Shown in pieces: positions 1 through 8,942 of a stretch of DNA of 64,000 bases; position 1 is the first letter of the stretch, and the number at the start of each line of letters is the position of its first letter. Source of the DNA: DASXRA01 sp036502575. GTDB taxonomy: Bacteria; Actinomycetota; Actinomycetes; Mycobacteriales; Jatrophihabitantaceae. Location: NCBI GenBank assembly GCA_036502575.1, contig DASXYL010000010.1, positions 1 through 64,000 of the forward strand, given 5' to 3'. The notes beneath the pieces were generated by a model. The model was not told the DNA's origin. It worked only from the letters and a program-made list of their open reading frames with translations, and searched no databases. The translations under genes and the position numbers were made by a program.

Positions 1-264
1 ACACCAGGGGGCGACTACCAACTCCAGCGCGACCGGCTAACACCCCTACACCGGCACTTCGGACCAGTCACTTCCCGGGCCCGCCACCAGCAACGCTACA
101 ACCCAAAACCAAGATCAACTTGACCAGAGAGGAGCCGTCTAGTCCCTCAACTGGCCGCGTCGGATCAGACCTTGTCTCAATGTTGGCCTAGCAGCGCCGA
201 GCCGTTGACCGGCCGGTCAACGCGGCCAAGGATCGAGGTATCGCCGATCCTCTGGAGGCTCACC
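1..264. other. Left edge without an assignable gene
   Basis: Frame 1 is open from the first base to a TGA at 121-123 (40 codons), so this could be the 3' end of a gene cut by the window edge. Its third codon positions are poorer in G/C than in the neighbouring genes and I recognise no family, so I do not call it a CDS. The rest is the upstream region of the DJ-1-like gene, ending in a GGAGG ribosome binding site at 254-258. Confidence 0.4.
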
Positions 265-828
265 ATGGCCAAGGTCCTCATCCTCACCGGCGACGCGGCC
301 GAAGACCTCGAAGTGATGTACCCCTACCAGCGGTTGCTGGAGGAGGGCTACGAGGTGCACATCGCCGCGCCGAGCGTGAAGAAGCTGCAGTTCGTCGTGC
401 ACGACTTCGTCGACGGGTTCGACACCTACACCGAGAAGCTCGGGCACACCTGGCCGGCCGACGTGGCCTTCGCCGATGTCGACCCGTCCGAGTACGTCGC
501 TGTGGTCGTGCCGGGCGGCCGGGCCCCGGAGTACATCCGCAACGACGCGGACGTGCAGCGCATCCTCAAGCACTTCGCCGAGGGCGACAAGCCCATCGCG
601 CACCTGTGCCACGGACCGCTCGCCCTGGCCGCGGCCGATGTGCTGCGCGGGCGCCGCAGCGCCGCCTACCCGGCTCTGGCGCCCGACGTGGTCGCCGCCG
701 GTGCGGAGTTCGTCGACAGCGAGGCCGTCGTCGACGGAGTGATGGTGTCCGGCCGCGCCTGGCCCGACCATCCAGCCTGGATGCGCGAGTTCATGGCGAT
801 CCTGCGGGCGAAGGCACCCGCGCGTTAG
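265..828 (+). CDS. DJ-1/PfpI family protein
   Basis: This 187-residue protein has the DJ-1/PfpI (class I glutamine amidotransferase-like) fold. The N-terminus MAKVLILTGD is the first strand, and the nucleophile elbow AHLCHGPLA places the reactive cysteine at residue 115, followed by His116. Family members are cysteine-dependent proteases, deglycases or chaperones acting on damaged cytosolic proteins; the substrate here cannot be told. An open frame extends upstream to 172, but the ATG at 265 sits 6 nt after GGAGG (254-258) and begins the conserved strand, so I prefer it. The next gene, an acyl-CoA dehydrogenase, starts 48 bp downstream and may be co-transcribed. Confidence 0.85.
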   Translation: MAKVLILTGDAAEDLEVMYPYQRLLEEGYEVHIAAPSVKKLQFVVHDFVDGFDTYTEKLGHTWPADVAFADVDPSEYVAVVVPGGRAPEYIRNDADVQRILKHFAEGDKPIAHLCHGPLALAAADVLRGRRSAAYPALAPDVVAAGAEFVDSEAVVDGVMVSGRAWPDHPAWMREFMAILRAKAPAR

Positions 829-876
829 AGCCGCCATCGCGCTACCGTCGGGTAACCGGCGACGTAGGGAGCGGGC

Positions 877-2043
877 ATGGTGGATTTCGCGCTGACCGAA
901 GAGCAGAAGGCGATCCGGGACACCGCCCGCGCCTTCATCGCCGACGAGATCATCCCGCGCGAACCCGAGGCGTTGCGGCGCGAGCGCCAGGGCGAGCCGG
1001 GCATCACCCGCGACGAGCGACGTGAGCTGCAGATCGCCGCCAGGAAGTTCGGCTTCTGGGGGCTGTCGACGCCCGACGACTATGGCGGCATGGACCTGCC
1101 CGCGCTCACCCAGGCGCTGATCTGGACCGAGCTCGGCCGCACCTTCGTGCCGTTCGTCTTCGGCGGCGAGGCCGACAACATCCTCTACGTCGCGAACGAG
1201 TCGCAGCGCGCCGAGTACCTCGTGCCCACCATCGAGGGCGACCGGCTGTCCTGCTTCGCGATCACCGAGCCGGGCGCCGGATCTGACGCCGCCAACATCA
1301 AGACCAGCGCCCGCCGCGACGGGGACGACTGGGTGATCAACGGCGAGAAGACGTTCATCACCGGCGGCAACGACGCCGACTTTGCGATCGTGATCGCGGT
1401 GACCGACGCCGAGAAGGGCGCGCGCACCGGCTCGACGGCATTCCTGGTCGACCGGGCGATGGGCTGGACCTCGCACTTCATCCAGACGATGGGCGAGGGC
1501 GGTCCGGCGTCGCTGGTCTTCGACGACGTGCGCGTGCCGGCCCGCAACATGCTGGGCGAGGTGGGCCAGGGCTTCGAGCTCGGCATGCGATGGATCGGCA
1601 AGGGGCGCTACCTGATCCCGGCCCGGGCCCTGGGCGCGGCTGAACGGCTGCTTCAGATGGCGCTGGACTATGCGAACACTCGCGAGACGTTCGGCAAGCC
1701 GATCGGCACCAACCAGGCCATCCAATGGATGATCGCCGACTCCGAGGTCGAGCTCGAGGCGGCCCGTTGGCTGGTGCTGCACGCCGCCTGGACGGTCGAT
1801 CAGGGTCGCGATGCCCGGCACTCGTCGTCGATGGCCAAGCTGTACGGGGCGAACATGGCCAATCAGGTCGTCGACCGGGTCCTGCAGATCCACGGCGGCA
1901 TGGGCTACACCCGCGAGCTGCCCATCGAGCGGTGGTATCGCGAGACCCGGCTCTGGCGGATCTTCGAGGGCACCGACGAGATGCAGCGGCTGATCATCTC
2001 CCGCGACCTGCTCCGCGGCTACACCAAGATCGGGCTGTCTTAA
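877..2043 (+). CDS. Acyl-CoA dehydrogenase
   Basis: A 388-residue FAD-dependent acyl-CoA dehydrogenase, which introduces the alpha,beta double bond in an acyl-CoA ester and passes electrons to electron-transfer flavoprotein. The helical N-terminal domain is followed by the beta-barrel flavin motif ITEPGAGSDAANIKT and VINGEKTFITGG. Near the end IHGGMGYTRE and FEGTDEMQRLIISR occur, with the catalytic base Glu364 in the usual place. Length is normal. GGGAG lies just before the ATG. The chain-length preference is not visible. The gene ends at the boundary of a dispersed repeat and converges on an aldo/keto reductase. Confidence 0.93.
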   Translation: MVDFALTEEQKAIRDTARAFIADEIIPREPEALRRERQGEPGITRDERRELQIAARKFGFWGLSTPDDYGGMDLPALTQALIWTELGRTFVPFVFGGEADNILYVANESQRAEYLVPTIEGDRLSCFAITEPGAGSDAANIKTSARRDGDDWVINGEKTFITGGNDADFAIVIAVTDAEKGARTGSTAFLVDRAMGWTSHFIQTMGEGGPASLVFDDVRVPARNMLGEVGQGFELGMRWIGKGRYLIPARALGAAERLLQMALDYANTRETFGKPIGTNQAIQWMIADSEVELEAARWLVLHAAWTVDQGRDARHSSSMAKLYGANMANQVVDRVLQIHGGMGYTRELPIERWYRETRLWRIFEGTDEMQRLIISRDLLRGYTKIGLS

Positions 2044-2166
2044 TCCGCCGGACGCGGATCCCCGGACCACCCACTCGCTCCGCTTCGGGGTGGATCCGGA
2101 GATCCGCACGCGACTCCGTCGCGACCGCGTCGCGGCCGGCGGGCTCTTCGCGCGAGCGCTCATCGC
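2035..2166 (-). repeat. Dispersed intergenic element, family 1, copy A
   Basis: On the minus strand the element begins GCGATGAGCGCTCGCGCGAA (up to 2166) and ends GGCGGATTAAGACAG (2035-2049), overlapping the acyl-CoA dehydrogenase stop codon. Copies B (38892-39024) and C (42900-43022) share the same ends. The first 26 bases are identical in all three copies, and the interior is GC-rich and diverged. An open frame beginning Met-Ser-Ala-Arg-Ala-Lys-Ser-Pro is conserved but runs on without a stop in this copy. The element fills the gap between two convergent genes. Confidence 0.85.
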
Positions 2167-2189
2167 GTTCCTGGTTGCGCTGGCTGTGG

Positions 2190-3053
2190 TCAGTCCGCGT
2201 CTAACCGGGTGAGCTGCTCGGGGCTGAGTTCCAGCTCGGCGGCGGCGGCCGAGTCGGTGATCGACTCAGGGCGGCTGGCCCCCGGGATCGGGATCACCAC
2301 CGGCGACTTCGCCAGCATCCAGGCCACGCACACCCGCTGCGGGCTGACCGCCAGCTCGTCGGCCACGTCCTCGAAGACCGTGCGCCGCCCGCCCAGGCCG
2401 TGCGCCTGCCAGGCCCCGCCGAGCGGGCTCCACGGCAGGAACGCCAGCCCGAGCTCCTCGCACAGGCGTAGCTCCGGCTCGCTCGAGCGAAAGCGCGGTG
2501 AGAACTCGTTCTGGACGCTGACCAGGGCGTCGCCGAGGACCTCGTGGGCGAGCCGGATCTGGTCGAGGTCGGCGTTCGACAGGCCGATCATGCGGACCTT
2601 GCCGGCGTTGTGGATCTCCTTGAGCGTCCCCATCACGTCGGTATAGGCGACCTTCGGGTCCGGACGGTGGTGCTGGTACAGGTCGATCTGCTCGACGCCG
2701 AGGTTGGTCAGGCTGGCGTCGACCGCGGCGCGCAGCCCGGCGGCCGAGCTGTCCAGCCCCCACCCGCCGTTGGCGTCGCGCGTGTGCCCGCCCTTGGTGG
2801 CGACGAACACCTTGTCCTTGACGCCCAGCCGGTCGAGCAGGGACGCGACCAGGCGCTCGTTGGCGCCCATCGAATTCGCGCCGAGGCTCGCCGGACCGTA
2901 GGCGATCGCCGTGTCGACCAGCGTGATGCCGGCGTCCAGGGCGGCCCGCATCGTCGGCTCGGCCCGCTCCAGCCGTTCCGGCGGGTCGTCGAGCTGCATG
3001 GCCCCGAGGCCGATCGCGCTGACGGTGTCGCTGCCGATTCGCCGAGTCTGCAT
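2190..3053 (-). CDS. Aldo/keto reductase
   Basis: A 287-residue NADP-dependent aldo/keto reductase (TIM barrel). It starts MQTRRIGSDTVSAIGLGAMQ. The active-site region VDTAIAYGP carries the Asp and Tyr of the family tetrad, with the lysine in VFVATKGG and the histidine in DLYQHHRPDP. The end of the barrel, VVIPIPGASRPESI, matches the cofactor phosphate site. The open frame extends 15 codons further upstream, but the ATG at 3053 begins the conserved strand and leaves a 68 bp divergent promoter region to the next gene. The substrate is unknown. A second reductase of this family lies at 14037-15083. Confidence 0.9.
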   Translation of the reverse strand: MQTRRIGSDTVSAIGLGAMQLDDPPERLERAEPTMRAALDAGITLVDTAIAYGPASLGANSMGANERLVASLLDRLGVKDKVFVATKGGHTRDANGGWGLDSSAAGLRAAVDASLTNLGVEQIDLYQHHRPDPKVAYTDVMGTLKEIHNAGKVRMIGLSNADLDQIRLAHEVLGDALVSVQNEFSPRFRSSEPELRLCEELGLAFLPWSPLGGAWQAHGLGGRRTVFEDVADELAVSPQRVCVAWMLAKSPVVIPIPGASRPESITDSAAAAELELSPEQLTRLDAD

Positions 3054-3109
3054 GCCCGATCCTGGCACGCCGTCCGAACGGTTCGGCGAGCACCGCACGG
3101 TCGCCGCCC

Positions 3110-3115
3110 TACCGT
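3110..3115 (+). promoter_or_regulatory. -10 box TACCGT, leaderless start
   Basis: TACCGT ends 6 nt before the ATG at 3122, so the predicted transcript would begin at or next to the start codon. No ribosome binding site is present. Confidence 0.55.
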
Positions 3116-3121
3116 CAGCGC

Positions 3122-3592
3122 ATGACCGAAGAAGACCCCGGCGCCGGCATCGAGGCAGCCGTCGCCCGCACCCTGGACCTCGCCGCGACCTGGATCGGCT
3201 GGGACGGCGTACCCCGCGTCACCGAGGGCCGGATCTACACGCCGCACAAGGCGATCCGCCGCCAGGCCGATCACCTGGTGGACCATCTGGCCGAGGTCGA
3301 GGCCGTACTCGCCGGCGTACCGACCGAACCGGACGCCTGGCACGCCAGCCTGGTCACGACGCACGCCGACCTGGCCCCGTTCACCGAACTGGACCTCGAC
3401 GAAGCGCGGCAGCGGCTCACCCGACTGGCGCGGACGTTCCGGCTGCGGCTGCTGGCCGCCGGGCCCGCCGAGTGGGACCGTCCGCGCGAGGGCTGGACGC
3501 TGCGCACGATCGTCGAGCACTTGTCGAGCAGCTGGTACGCCGAGCAGGTCGGCGATCTGTCAAGGCCGCCGCCCGCCCCCTTCGCCGACTGA
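3122..3592 (+). CDS. DinB-like protein of unknown function
   Basis: A 156-residue soluble helical protein. Histidines in HKAIRRQADHLVDHL (around residues 42-56) and in TIVEHLSSSWYAEQ near the C-terminus are spaced as in the metal-binding four-helix DinB/mycothiol-maleylpyruvate isomerase superfamily. That assignment is inferred from histidine spacing and helix pattern only; no catalytic function can be given. It is transcribed divergently from the aldo/keto reductase, with rarA starting 30 bp downstream. Confidence 0.6.
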   Translation: MTEEDPGAGIEAAVARTLDLAATWIGWDGVPRVTEGRIYTPHKAIRRQADHLVDHLAEVEAVLAGVPTEPDAWHASLVTTHADLAPFTELDLDEARQRLTRLARTFRLRLLAAGPAEWDRPREGWTLRTIVEHLSSSWYAEQVGDLSRPPPAPFAD

Positions 3593-3610
3593 GCCGTCCG
3601 CGGTGCCGCC

Positions 3611-3616
3611 TACGCT
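3611..3616 (+). promoter_or_regulatory. -10 box TACGCT, leaderless start of rarA
   Basis: TACGCT ends 6 nt before the GTG at 3623, giving rarA its own probable leaderless transcript. Confidence 0.55.
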
Positions 3617-3622
3617 GGTCGG

Positions 3623-4972
3623 GTGACGCTGTTCGATTCGCCCATCGATCCGGTGCGTACCGAGACGAACGCGCCGCTCGCGGCCCGGATGCGACCCCGC
3701 ACGCTGGACGAGGTGGTCGGCCAGGCCCACCTGCTCAGTGCCGGATCGCCGCTGCGGCGTCTCGTCGAGGGTGATCAGCCGATGTCGCTGATCCTGTTCG
3801 GGCCGCCCGGCAGCGGCAAGACGACGCTCGCCCTGATCGTGTCGTCGGCGACGAACCGCCGCTTCGTGCAGATGTCCGCGCTCAACGCCGGCGTCAAGGA
3901 CGTCCGGGCCGTCATCGAGGATGCCCGGCGCGAGCTGAACTACTCCGGCAGCCAGACCGTGCTCTTCATCGACGAGATCCATCGCTTCTCGAAGACGCAG
4001 CAGGACTCGCTGCTCGGCGCCGTCGAGACGCGCACGATCACGCTGGTCGCGGCCACCACCGAGAATCCGTTCTTCTCGATCGTGTCGCCGCTGCTGTCGC
4101 GCAGCCTGCTGCTGAACCTGCAGCCGCTCACCGCCGAGGACGTCGACGAGCTGGTCAACCGGGCGCTGCACGAGGAACGGGGCCTCGGCGACGCGGTCAG
4201 TCTCGACGACGACGCTCGGGCGCACCTGTTACGGATGTCTGACGGCGACGCCCGGCGCGCGCTCACCGCCCTGGAGGCGGCGGCCGGCACCGCGATCGCC
4301 GCCGGGCAGGACAGCATCGACCTGGCCACCCTGGAGAAGGCGGTCGACACCGCGGCCGTGCGCTACGACCGCGACGGCGACCAGCACTACGACATCATCA
4401 GCGCGTTCATCAAGTCGATCCGCGGCTCGGACGTGGACGCCGCGGTGCACTACCTGGCCCGGATGATCGAGGCCGGCGAGGATCCGCGTTTCATCGCCCG
4501 GCGCCTGGTCGTCCATGCCAGCGAGGACATCGGCCTGGCCGACCCGACAGCCCTGCTCGCGGCGACGGCGGCCGCGCAGGCGGTGGCGCTGATCGGCATG
4601 CCCGAGGCGCGCATCAATCTCGCGCAGGCCACCATCCACCTGGCGCTCGCCCCGAAGTCCAACGCCGTGGTGCGCGCGATCGACGAGGCGCAGGCCGACG
4701 TCAAGGCCGGCCAGGCCGGGGCGGTGCCCCCCGCGTTGCGCGACGGCCACTACGCGGGGGCAGCCAAGCTCGGTCACGCGCAGCGATACCGGTATCCGCC
4801 GGATTCGCGCGAAGGTGTCGTCGAGCAGCAGTACCCGCCGGACGAGCTCGTCGGCCGCGACTACTACCACCCGGCCGGGCACGGCGCCGAGCGGGCCGTG
4901 GCTGAACGGCTACCCAAGCTGCGCGGCCTGATCCGCGGCTGGTCGGAAAGCGCCGAGAACCGCGAGAGCTGA
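3623..4972 (+). CDS. rarA: Replication-associated recombination protein A (AAA ATPase)
   Basis: A 449-residue RarA/MgsA/WRNIP1-family ATPase, related to the clamp-loader subunit and RuvB, which acts at stalled replication forks. The early motif RPRTLDEVVGQAHLL is typical. Walker A GPPGSGKTT lies at residues 60-68 and Walker B VLFIDEIHRF near 113-122. The sensor region is VAATTENPFFS, and the lid motif SDGDARRAL is near residue 207. The C-terminal MgsA tetramerisation domain (for example LVVHASEDIGLADP) is complete. It starts with GTG. Its position just upstream of alaS is conserved in actinobacteria. Confidence 0.95.
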   Translation: MTLFDSPIDPVRTETNAPLAARMRPRTLDEVVGQAHLLSAGSPLRRLVEGDQPMSLILFGPPGSGKTTLALIVSSATNRRFVQMSALNAGVKDVRAVIEDARRELNYSGSQTVLFIDEIHRFSKTQQDSLLGAVETRTITLVAATTENPFFSIVSPLLSRSLLLNLQPLTAEDVDELVNRALHEERGLGDAVSLDDDARAHLLRMSDGDARRALTALEAAAGTAIAAGQDSIDLATLEKAVDTAAVRYDRDGDQHYDIISAFIKSIRGSDVDAAVHYLARMIEAGEDPRFIARRLVVHASEDIGLADPTALLAATAAAQAVALIGMPEARINLAQATIHLALAPKSNAVVRAIDEAQADVKAGQAGAVPPALRDGHYAGAAKLGHAQRYRYPPDSREGVVEQQYPPDELVGRDYYHPAGHGAERAVAERLPKLRGLIRGWSESAENRES

Positions 4973-5058
4973 CCCGGTAGGGTCGCACGCTGTACTTGCC
5001 TTACGCGTGTGCAAGACGTGTGCGCAAGGTGTTTCGTCCGTGCAAGGAGGAATCAAGC

Positions 5059-5466
5059 GTGTCTGGTGGGGCGATTGCCGCGCTCATTGCGGCCGGTGCC
5101 TTCGTGCTGCTCGTCTTGCTGCTCGCGTATCCGCTGCTCAAGCTGGGGCGGACGCTGGACGAGGCGACGCTGGCCATCCGCAAGACGCACGATGGTGTTG
5201 CGCCGCTGCTGGATCAGGCTCAGGACACGATGACGCAGGTCAACTCCCAGCTCGACCACGTCGGCGGCATCGCCAAGAACGTCGACTCGATGACCACGAA
5301 CGTATCGGCGCTAACCTCGGTGGTGTCGAGCACGCTGGGCAGCCCGCTGATCAAGGTCGCGGCGTTCAGCTACGGGGTGCGCAAGACGGTCAACGACCGC
5401 CGCGACACGCAGATCCTGCGCGACGCGAAGAGCAAGCACCGCACGGCGCGCCGCGCGGCCAAGTAG
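5059..5466 (+). CDS. DUF948 family membrane-anchored protein
   Basis: A 135-residue protein with one N-terminal membrane segment (about residues 4-25, AALIAAGAFVLLVLLLAYPL). A heptad-like helical stretch follows (TLDEATLAIRKTHDGVAP ... VNSQLDHVGGIAKNV), then a basic tail. This is the DUF948 pattern found next to alaS in actinobacteria; the function is unknown. The frame is open back to 4996, but AAGGAGG at 5044-5050 is ideally placed for the GTG at 5059. Three imperfect GTG(TG)CAAG repeats (5008-5016, 5018-5027 and 5040-5046) lie in the leader. Confidence 0.85.
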   Translation: MSGGAIAALIAAGAFVLLVLLLAYPLLKLGRTLDEATLAIRKTHDGVAPLLDQAQDTMTQVNSQLDHVGGIAKNVDSMTTNVSALTSVVSSTLGSPLIKVAAFSYGVRKTVNDRRDTQILRDAKSKHRTARRAAK

Positions 5467-5484
5467 TGAGATGAGTAACCCGTC

Positions 5485-5757
5485 ATGACGCGTCGCCTGT
5501 TCTGGCTGGCCATGGGCATCACGATCGGAGCGCTGGTCGTTCGCAAGCTGTCGGCCGTTGCGCAGAAGCTGACACCCCGTGGCATCGCCAACAGCTTCGG
5601 CGGTGGCCTGGCCGATCTGTCGGATTCGCTGCGCGATTTCACGGCCGAGGTGCGCGACGCCATGCGCGCCCGCGAGGCCGAGCTGCGGGAGGGCACCGGC
5701 CTGGACGGCAGTCTCGGCCGCGCCCCCGTGGAACATCAGCCCGAGCCGACGCCGTGA
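5485..5757 (+). CDS. Small conserved membrane-associated protein upstream of alaS
   Basis: A 90-residue protein whose N-terminus (RRLFWLAMGITIGALVVRKL) looks like a signal anchor. An amphipathic, charged helix follows (ADLSDSLRDFTAEVRDAMRAREAEL), then a proline-rich end. Small proteins of this type sit between the DUF948 gene and alaS in many actinobacteria. No function is known. Its stop codon overlaps the alaS GTG by 4 nt (GTGA), suggesting translational coupling. Confidence 0.8.
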   Translation: MTRRLFWLAMGITIGALVVRKLSAVAQKLTPRGIANSFGGGLADLSDSLRDFTAEVRDAMRAREAELREGTGLDGSLGRAPVEHQPEPTP

Positions 5758-8465
5758 AGACGGCGGAGATCAAGCGGCGGTTCCTGGACCACTTCGAGGC
5801 GAACGGGCACACCGTCGTCCCGAGTCTGCCGCTGCCGTTCGATGACCCGAACCTGCTGTTCGTCGTCGCCGGTATGGCCCAGTTCGTGCCGTACTTCACC
5901 GGGCAGCAGACGCCGCCCTACCGGCGCGCCACGAGCGTGCAGAAATGCATCCGCACGCCGGACATCGACGAGGTCGGCAAGACCACCCGGCACGCCACGT
6001 TCTTCCAGATGAACGGCAACTTCAGCTTCGGCGACTACTTCAAGGAAGGCGCGATCAAGCTCGCCTGGGAGCTGTCCACGAAGTCGCAGGCGCAGGGCGG
6101 CTTTGGCCTCGACGGTGACCGCATCTGGCCCACCGTCTACCTCGACGACGACGAGGCAGTCGACATCTGGCACCGGATGATCGGCGTGCCGAACGAGCGG
6201 ATCGTGCGCCGGGGCAAGGAGGACAACACCTGGGACATGGGCATCCCCGGTCCGTCCGGCCCGTGCAGCGAGCTGTTCTACGACCGAGGCCCCGAGTACG
6301 GCCCCGACGGCGGCCCGGCCGTCGACGAGGACCGGTTCATGGAGTACTGGAACCTCGTTTTCATGCAGTACGAGCGGGGCAAGTCCACCGGCCCGCACAA
6401 GGGTGATTACGAGATCCTCGGCGACCTCCCGAACAAGAACATCGACACGGGTATGGGCCTGGAACGCATCGCGTCGATCCTGCAGGGCGTGGACAACCTC
6501 TACGAGATCGACGAGACGCGGCCCATCCTGGATCGCGCCGCCGAGCTGACCGGCAAGACCTACGGCGCCAAGTCCGGGCACGCGGCCAGCGAGTCGCACC
6601 CCGACGACGTGCGGCTGCGGGTCATCGCCGACCACGTCCGGGCCTCGCTGATGCTCATCGGCGACGGCGTCGTGCCGGGCAACGAGGGCCGTGACTACGT
6701 ACTGCGGCGCATCCTGCGCCGGGCCATCCGGGCGATGCGCCTGCTCGGTTACGAGGACCCGGTGCTGCCCGAGCTGCTGCCCGTCGCCCGTGACTGCATG
6801 GCCCCGTCATATCCGGAACTGGCCACCGACTTCGGTCGCATCTCGACGTACGCCTACGCCGAGGAGGACACGTTCCGGCAGACCCTGCGGACCGGCACCA
6901 CGATCCTCGATACCGCGGTCGCCCAGACGAAGAAGGCCGGTGGCTCAAGGCTTTCCGGCGAGCAGGCGTTCGAGCTGCACGACACGCACGGCTTCCCGAT
7001 CGAGCTGACGCTCGAGATGGCCGCCGAGCAGGGCCTGGCGGTGGATGAGGACGGGTTCCGCCGGCTGATGCGCGAGCAGCAGCAGCGGGCCAAGGCGGAT
7101 GCGCAGGCGAAGAAGCAGGGGCTGGCCGACACGTCGGTGTGGCGCGACGTACTCAAGCACGGCGAGAGCGAGTTCACCGGCTATCAAGAGGTGGCCCGCG
7201 AATCGAAGATCACCGCGGTGGTGGGCCGAACCGGTGAGCTGGAGGCGGCCGGCGAGGGGGACGAGATCGAGGTCGTCCTGGACGCGACCCCGTTCTACGC
7301 CGAGGGCGGCGGCCAGGAACCGGATTGGGGTCGCATCACCATCAACGCGGCCGGCCACGAAGCCGAGCTCGAGGTCATCGACGTGCAGTCGCCGGTGCCC
7401 GGCGTCATCGCGCACAAGGTCAAGGTGGTGCGGGGCGAGGTGCGTCCGGGTGACGCGGCGTTCGCGCTCGTCGACGTCGGGCGCCGAGCGTCGGTGTCGC
7501 GCAGCCACTCGGCGACCCACCTGCTGCACGCGGCGCTGCGTCGCACGCTCGGGGACACCGCGGCCCAGGCCGGATCGCTGAACGCCCCGGGCCGGCTGCG
7601 CTTCGACTTCCACAACCCTTCGGCGGTCGCGCCGAGCGCGTTGGCCGACGTCGAGGACGAGATCAACGAGGTGCTGCTGCGCGACCTCGAGGTGCACGCA
7701 TTCGTCACCAACCAGGACGAGGCCAAGCGGCTGGGCGCCATTGCGATGTTCGGCGAGAAGTACGGCGAGCGGGTGCGCATCGTCGAGATCGGCGACTACT
7801 CCCGCGAGCTGTGCGGCGGCACGCACGTCGCACGCAGCTCGGTGATCGGCATGGTGAAGCTGCTGGGCGAGGCGTCGATCGGTGCTGGCGTGCGCCGGGT
7901 CGAGGCACTGGTCGGCCTGGACGCGTTCCGGTACCTCGCTCGCGAGCACGTACTGGTGCAGCAGCTGGCCGGCGATCTCAAGGCGCCGGCCGAGAAGCTG
8001 CCCGAGCGCATCGCCGCGACGCTCGACCGGCTGCGGGCCGCCGAGAAGGAGCTCGAACGCCTGCGTGCGGCGGCGGTGCTGTCCAGCGCGGCGGCGCTGG
8101 CCGACGGCGCCGAACCGGTCGGCGCGGTGCGGCTGGTCACGGCCGAGGCGCCGGGCGGCGTCGGCGCGGGCGACCTGCGCTCGCTGGCCCTGGACGTGCG
8201 CGGCCGGCTGCCCCAGGGCGACCCGGCGGTGGTCGTGCTGGGCGCGCCGGGCGAGAAGGGCGTCACGTTCGTGGCCGCCGTCAACGAGGCCGGCCAGAAC
8301 GCGGGGCTCTCCGCGGGCGACGTCATCAAGGTGTTCGCGCCCGCGCTGGGTGCTCGGGGCGGTGGCAAGGCGGATCTGGCGCAGGGCGCCGGGGGAGACG
8401 GGGCGAAGTTGACCGAGGCGTTCGCCGCGGTCCGGGCTTACGTCAGCGAACACAGCCAACGGTGA
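5754..8465 (+). CDS. alaS: Alanyl-tRNA synthetase
   Basis: A 903-residue class II synthetase of normal length that charges tRNA-Ala. The catalytic core starts EIKRRFLDHFEANGHTVVPS and includes MAQFVPYF and FQMNGNFSFGDYFKEGAI. The editing domain has both zinc motifs, SHSATHLLHAALR and ELCGGTHVARSS. The C-terminal C-Ala region contains the glycine-rich segment GARGGGKADLAQGAG. It overlaps the upstream small gene and the downstream ruvX by 4 nt each, so the group is read as one operon. Confidence 0.98.
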   Translation: MKTAEIKRRFLDHFEANGHTVVPSLPLPFDDPNLLFVVAGMAQFVPYFTGQQTPPYRRATSVQKCIRTPDIDEVGKTTRHATFFQMNGNFSFGDYFKEGAIKLAWELSTKSQAQGGFGLDGDRIWPTVYLDDDEAVDIWHRMIGVPNERIVRRGKEDNTWDMGIPGPSGPCSELFYDRGPEYGPDGGPAVDEDRFMEYWNLVFMQYERGKSTGPHKGDYEILGDLPNKNIDTGMGLERIASILQGVDNLYEIDETRPILDRAAELTGKTYGAKSGHAASESHPDDVRLRVIADHVRASLMLIGDGVVPGNEGRDYVLRRILRRAIRAMRLLGYEDPVLPELLPVARDCMAPSYPELATDFGRISTYAYAEEDTFRQTLRTGTTILDTAVAQTKKAGGSRLSGEQAFELHDTHGFPIELTLEMAAEQGLAVDEDGFRRLMREQQQRAKADAQAKKQGLADTSVWRDVLKHGESEFTGYQEVARESKITAVVGRTGELEAAGEGDEIEVVLDATPFYAEGGGQEPDWGRITINAAGHEAELEVIDVQSPVPGVIAHKVKVVRGEVRPGDAAFALVDVGRRASVSRSHSATHLLHAALRRTLGDTAAQAGSLNAPGRLRFDFHNPSAVAPSALADVEDEINEVLLRDLEVHAFVTNQDEAKRLGAIAMFGEKYGERVRIVEIGDYSRELCGGTHVARSSVIGMVKLLGEASIGAGVRRVEALVGLDAFRYLAREHVLVQQLAGDLKAPAEKLPERIAATLDRLRAAEKELERLRAAAVLSSAAALADGAEPVGAVRLVTAEAPGGVGAGDLRSLALDVRGRLPQGDPAVVVLGAPGEKGVTFVAAVNEAGQNAGLSAGDVIKVFAPALGARGGGKADLAQGAGGDGAKLTEAFAAVRAYVSEHSQR

Positions 8466-8920
8466 CCGGCGGCTGGCTCGGCGTCGACGTCGGCACGGTG
8501 CGGGTCGGGGTGGCTCGGAGCGATCCCGGCGGCGTGCTGGCCACTCCGGTGACGACGTTGGCCCGCGATGTCGACGGCGACGCGGATGTGATCCAGCTGG
8601 CGAGTCTTGTCCGGGAGCAGGAAGCTGTCGGGGTGGTGGTTGGTCTTCCGGTGACGCTGGCCGGACGCGAGGGGCCGTCCGCGACGATGGCGCGCGCGTA
8701 CGCCGAGCGCCTGGCTGCGGTCATTTCCCCCATACCGGTCGAACTCGTCGACGAGCGGCTGACCACGGTGTCGGCGGAGCGTACGCTCGCAGCGCGCGGT
8801 ATTCGCGGGAGGGCCAGGCGCGCCGTCATTGACCAGGCGGCCGCGGTCGAGATACTTCAGCACTGGCTGGATGCCCGCCCGGCGCGTTCCGCGTCGGACC
8901 CGACGGATGAGCGCCCGTGA
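8462..8920 (+). CDS. ruvX: Holliday junction resolvase-like protein RuvX/YqgF
   Basis: A 152-residue RNase H-fold protein of the YqgF family, implicated in pre-16S rRNA 5'-end processing and proposed as a Holliday junction nuclease. The first strand WLGVDVGTVRVGVARSD carries the metal-binding Asp. GLPVTLAGREGP and the conserved VDERLTTVSAE follow, and the last acidic site is VIDQAAAVEILQHWLD. The GTG start overlaps the alaS stop (GTGA, 8462-8465). A longer upstream open frame only reads alaS out of frame. Confidence 0.95.
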   Translation: MTGGWLGVDVGTVRVGVARSDPGGVLATPVTTLARDVDGDADVIQLASLVREQEAVGVVVGLPVTLAGREGPSATMARAYAERLAAVISPIPVELVDERLTTVSAERTLAARGIRGRARRAVIDQAAAVEILQHWLDARPARSASDPTDERP

Positions 8921-8942
8921 CCTGTGAGATGGAGCCCGCCCG

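Noticed and set aside
172..264. Upstream extension of the DJ-1-like gene
   Set aside because: No ribosome binding site supports it, while the ATG at 265 has GGAGG and begins the conserved strand.
217..2163. A 648-codon minus-strand frame opposite the DJ-1 and acyl-CoA dehydrogenase genes, beginning in the family 1 repeat
   Set aside because: It is an antisense shadow of two clear genes in a high-G+C genome and has no family signature beyond the repeat-derived start.
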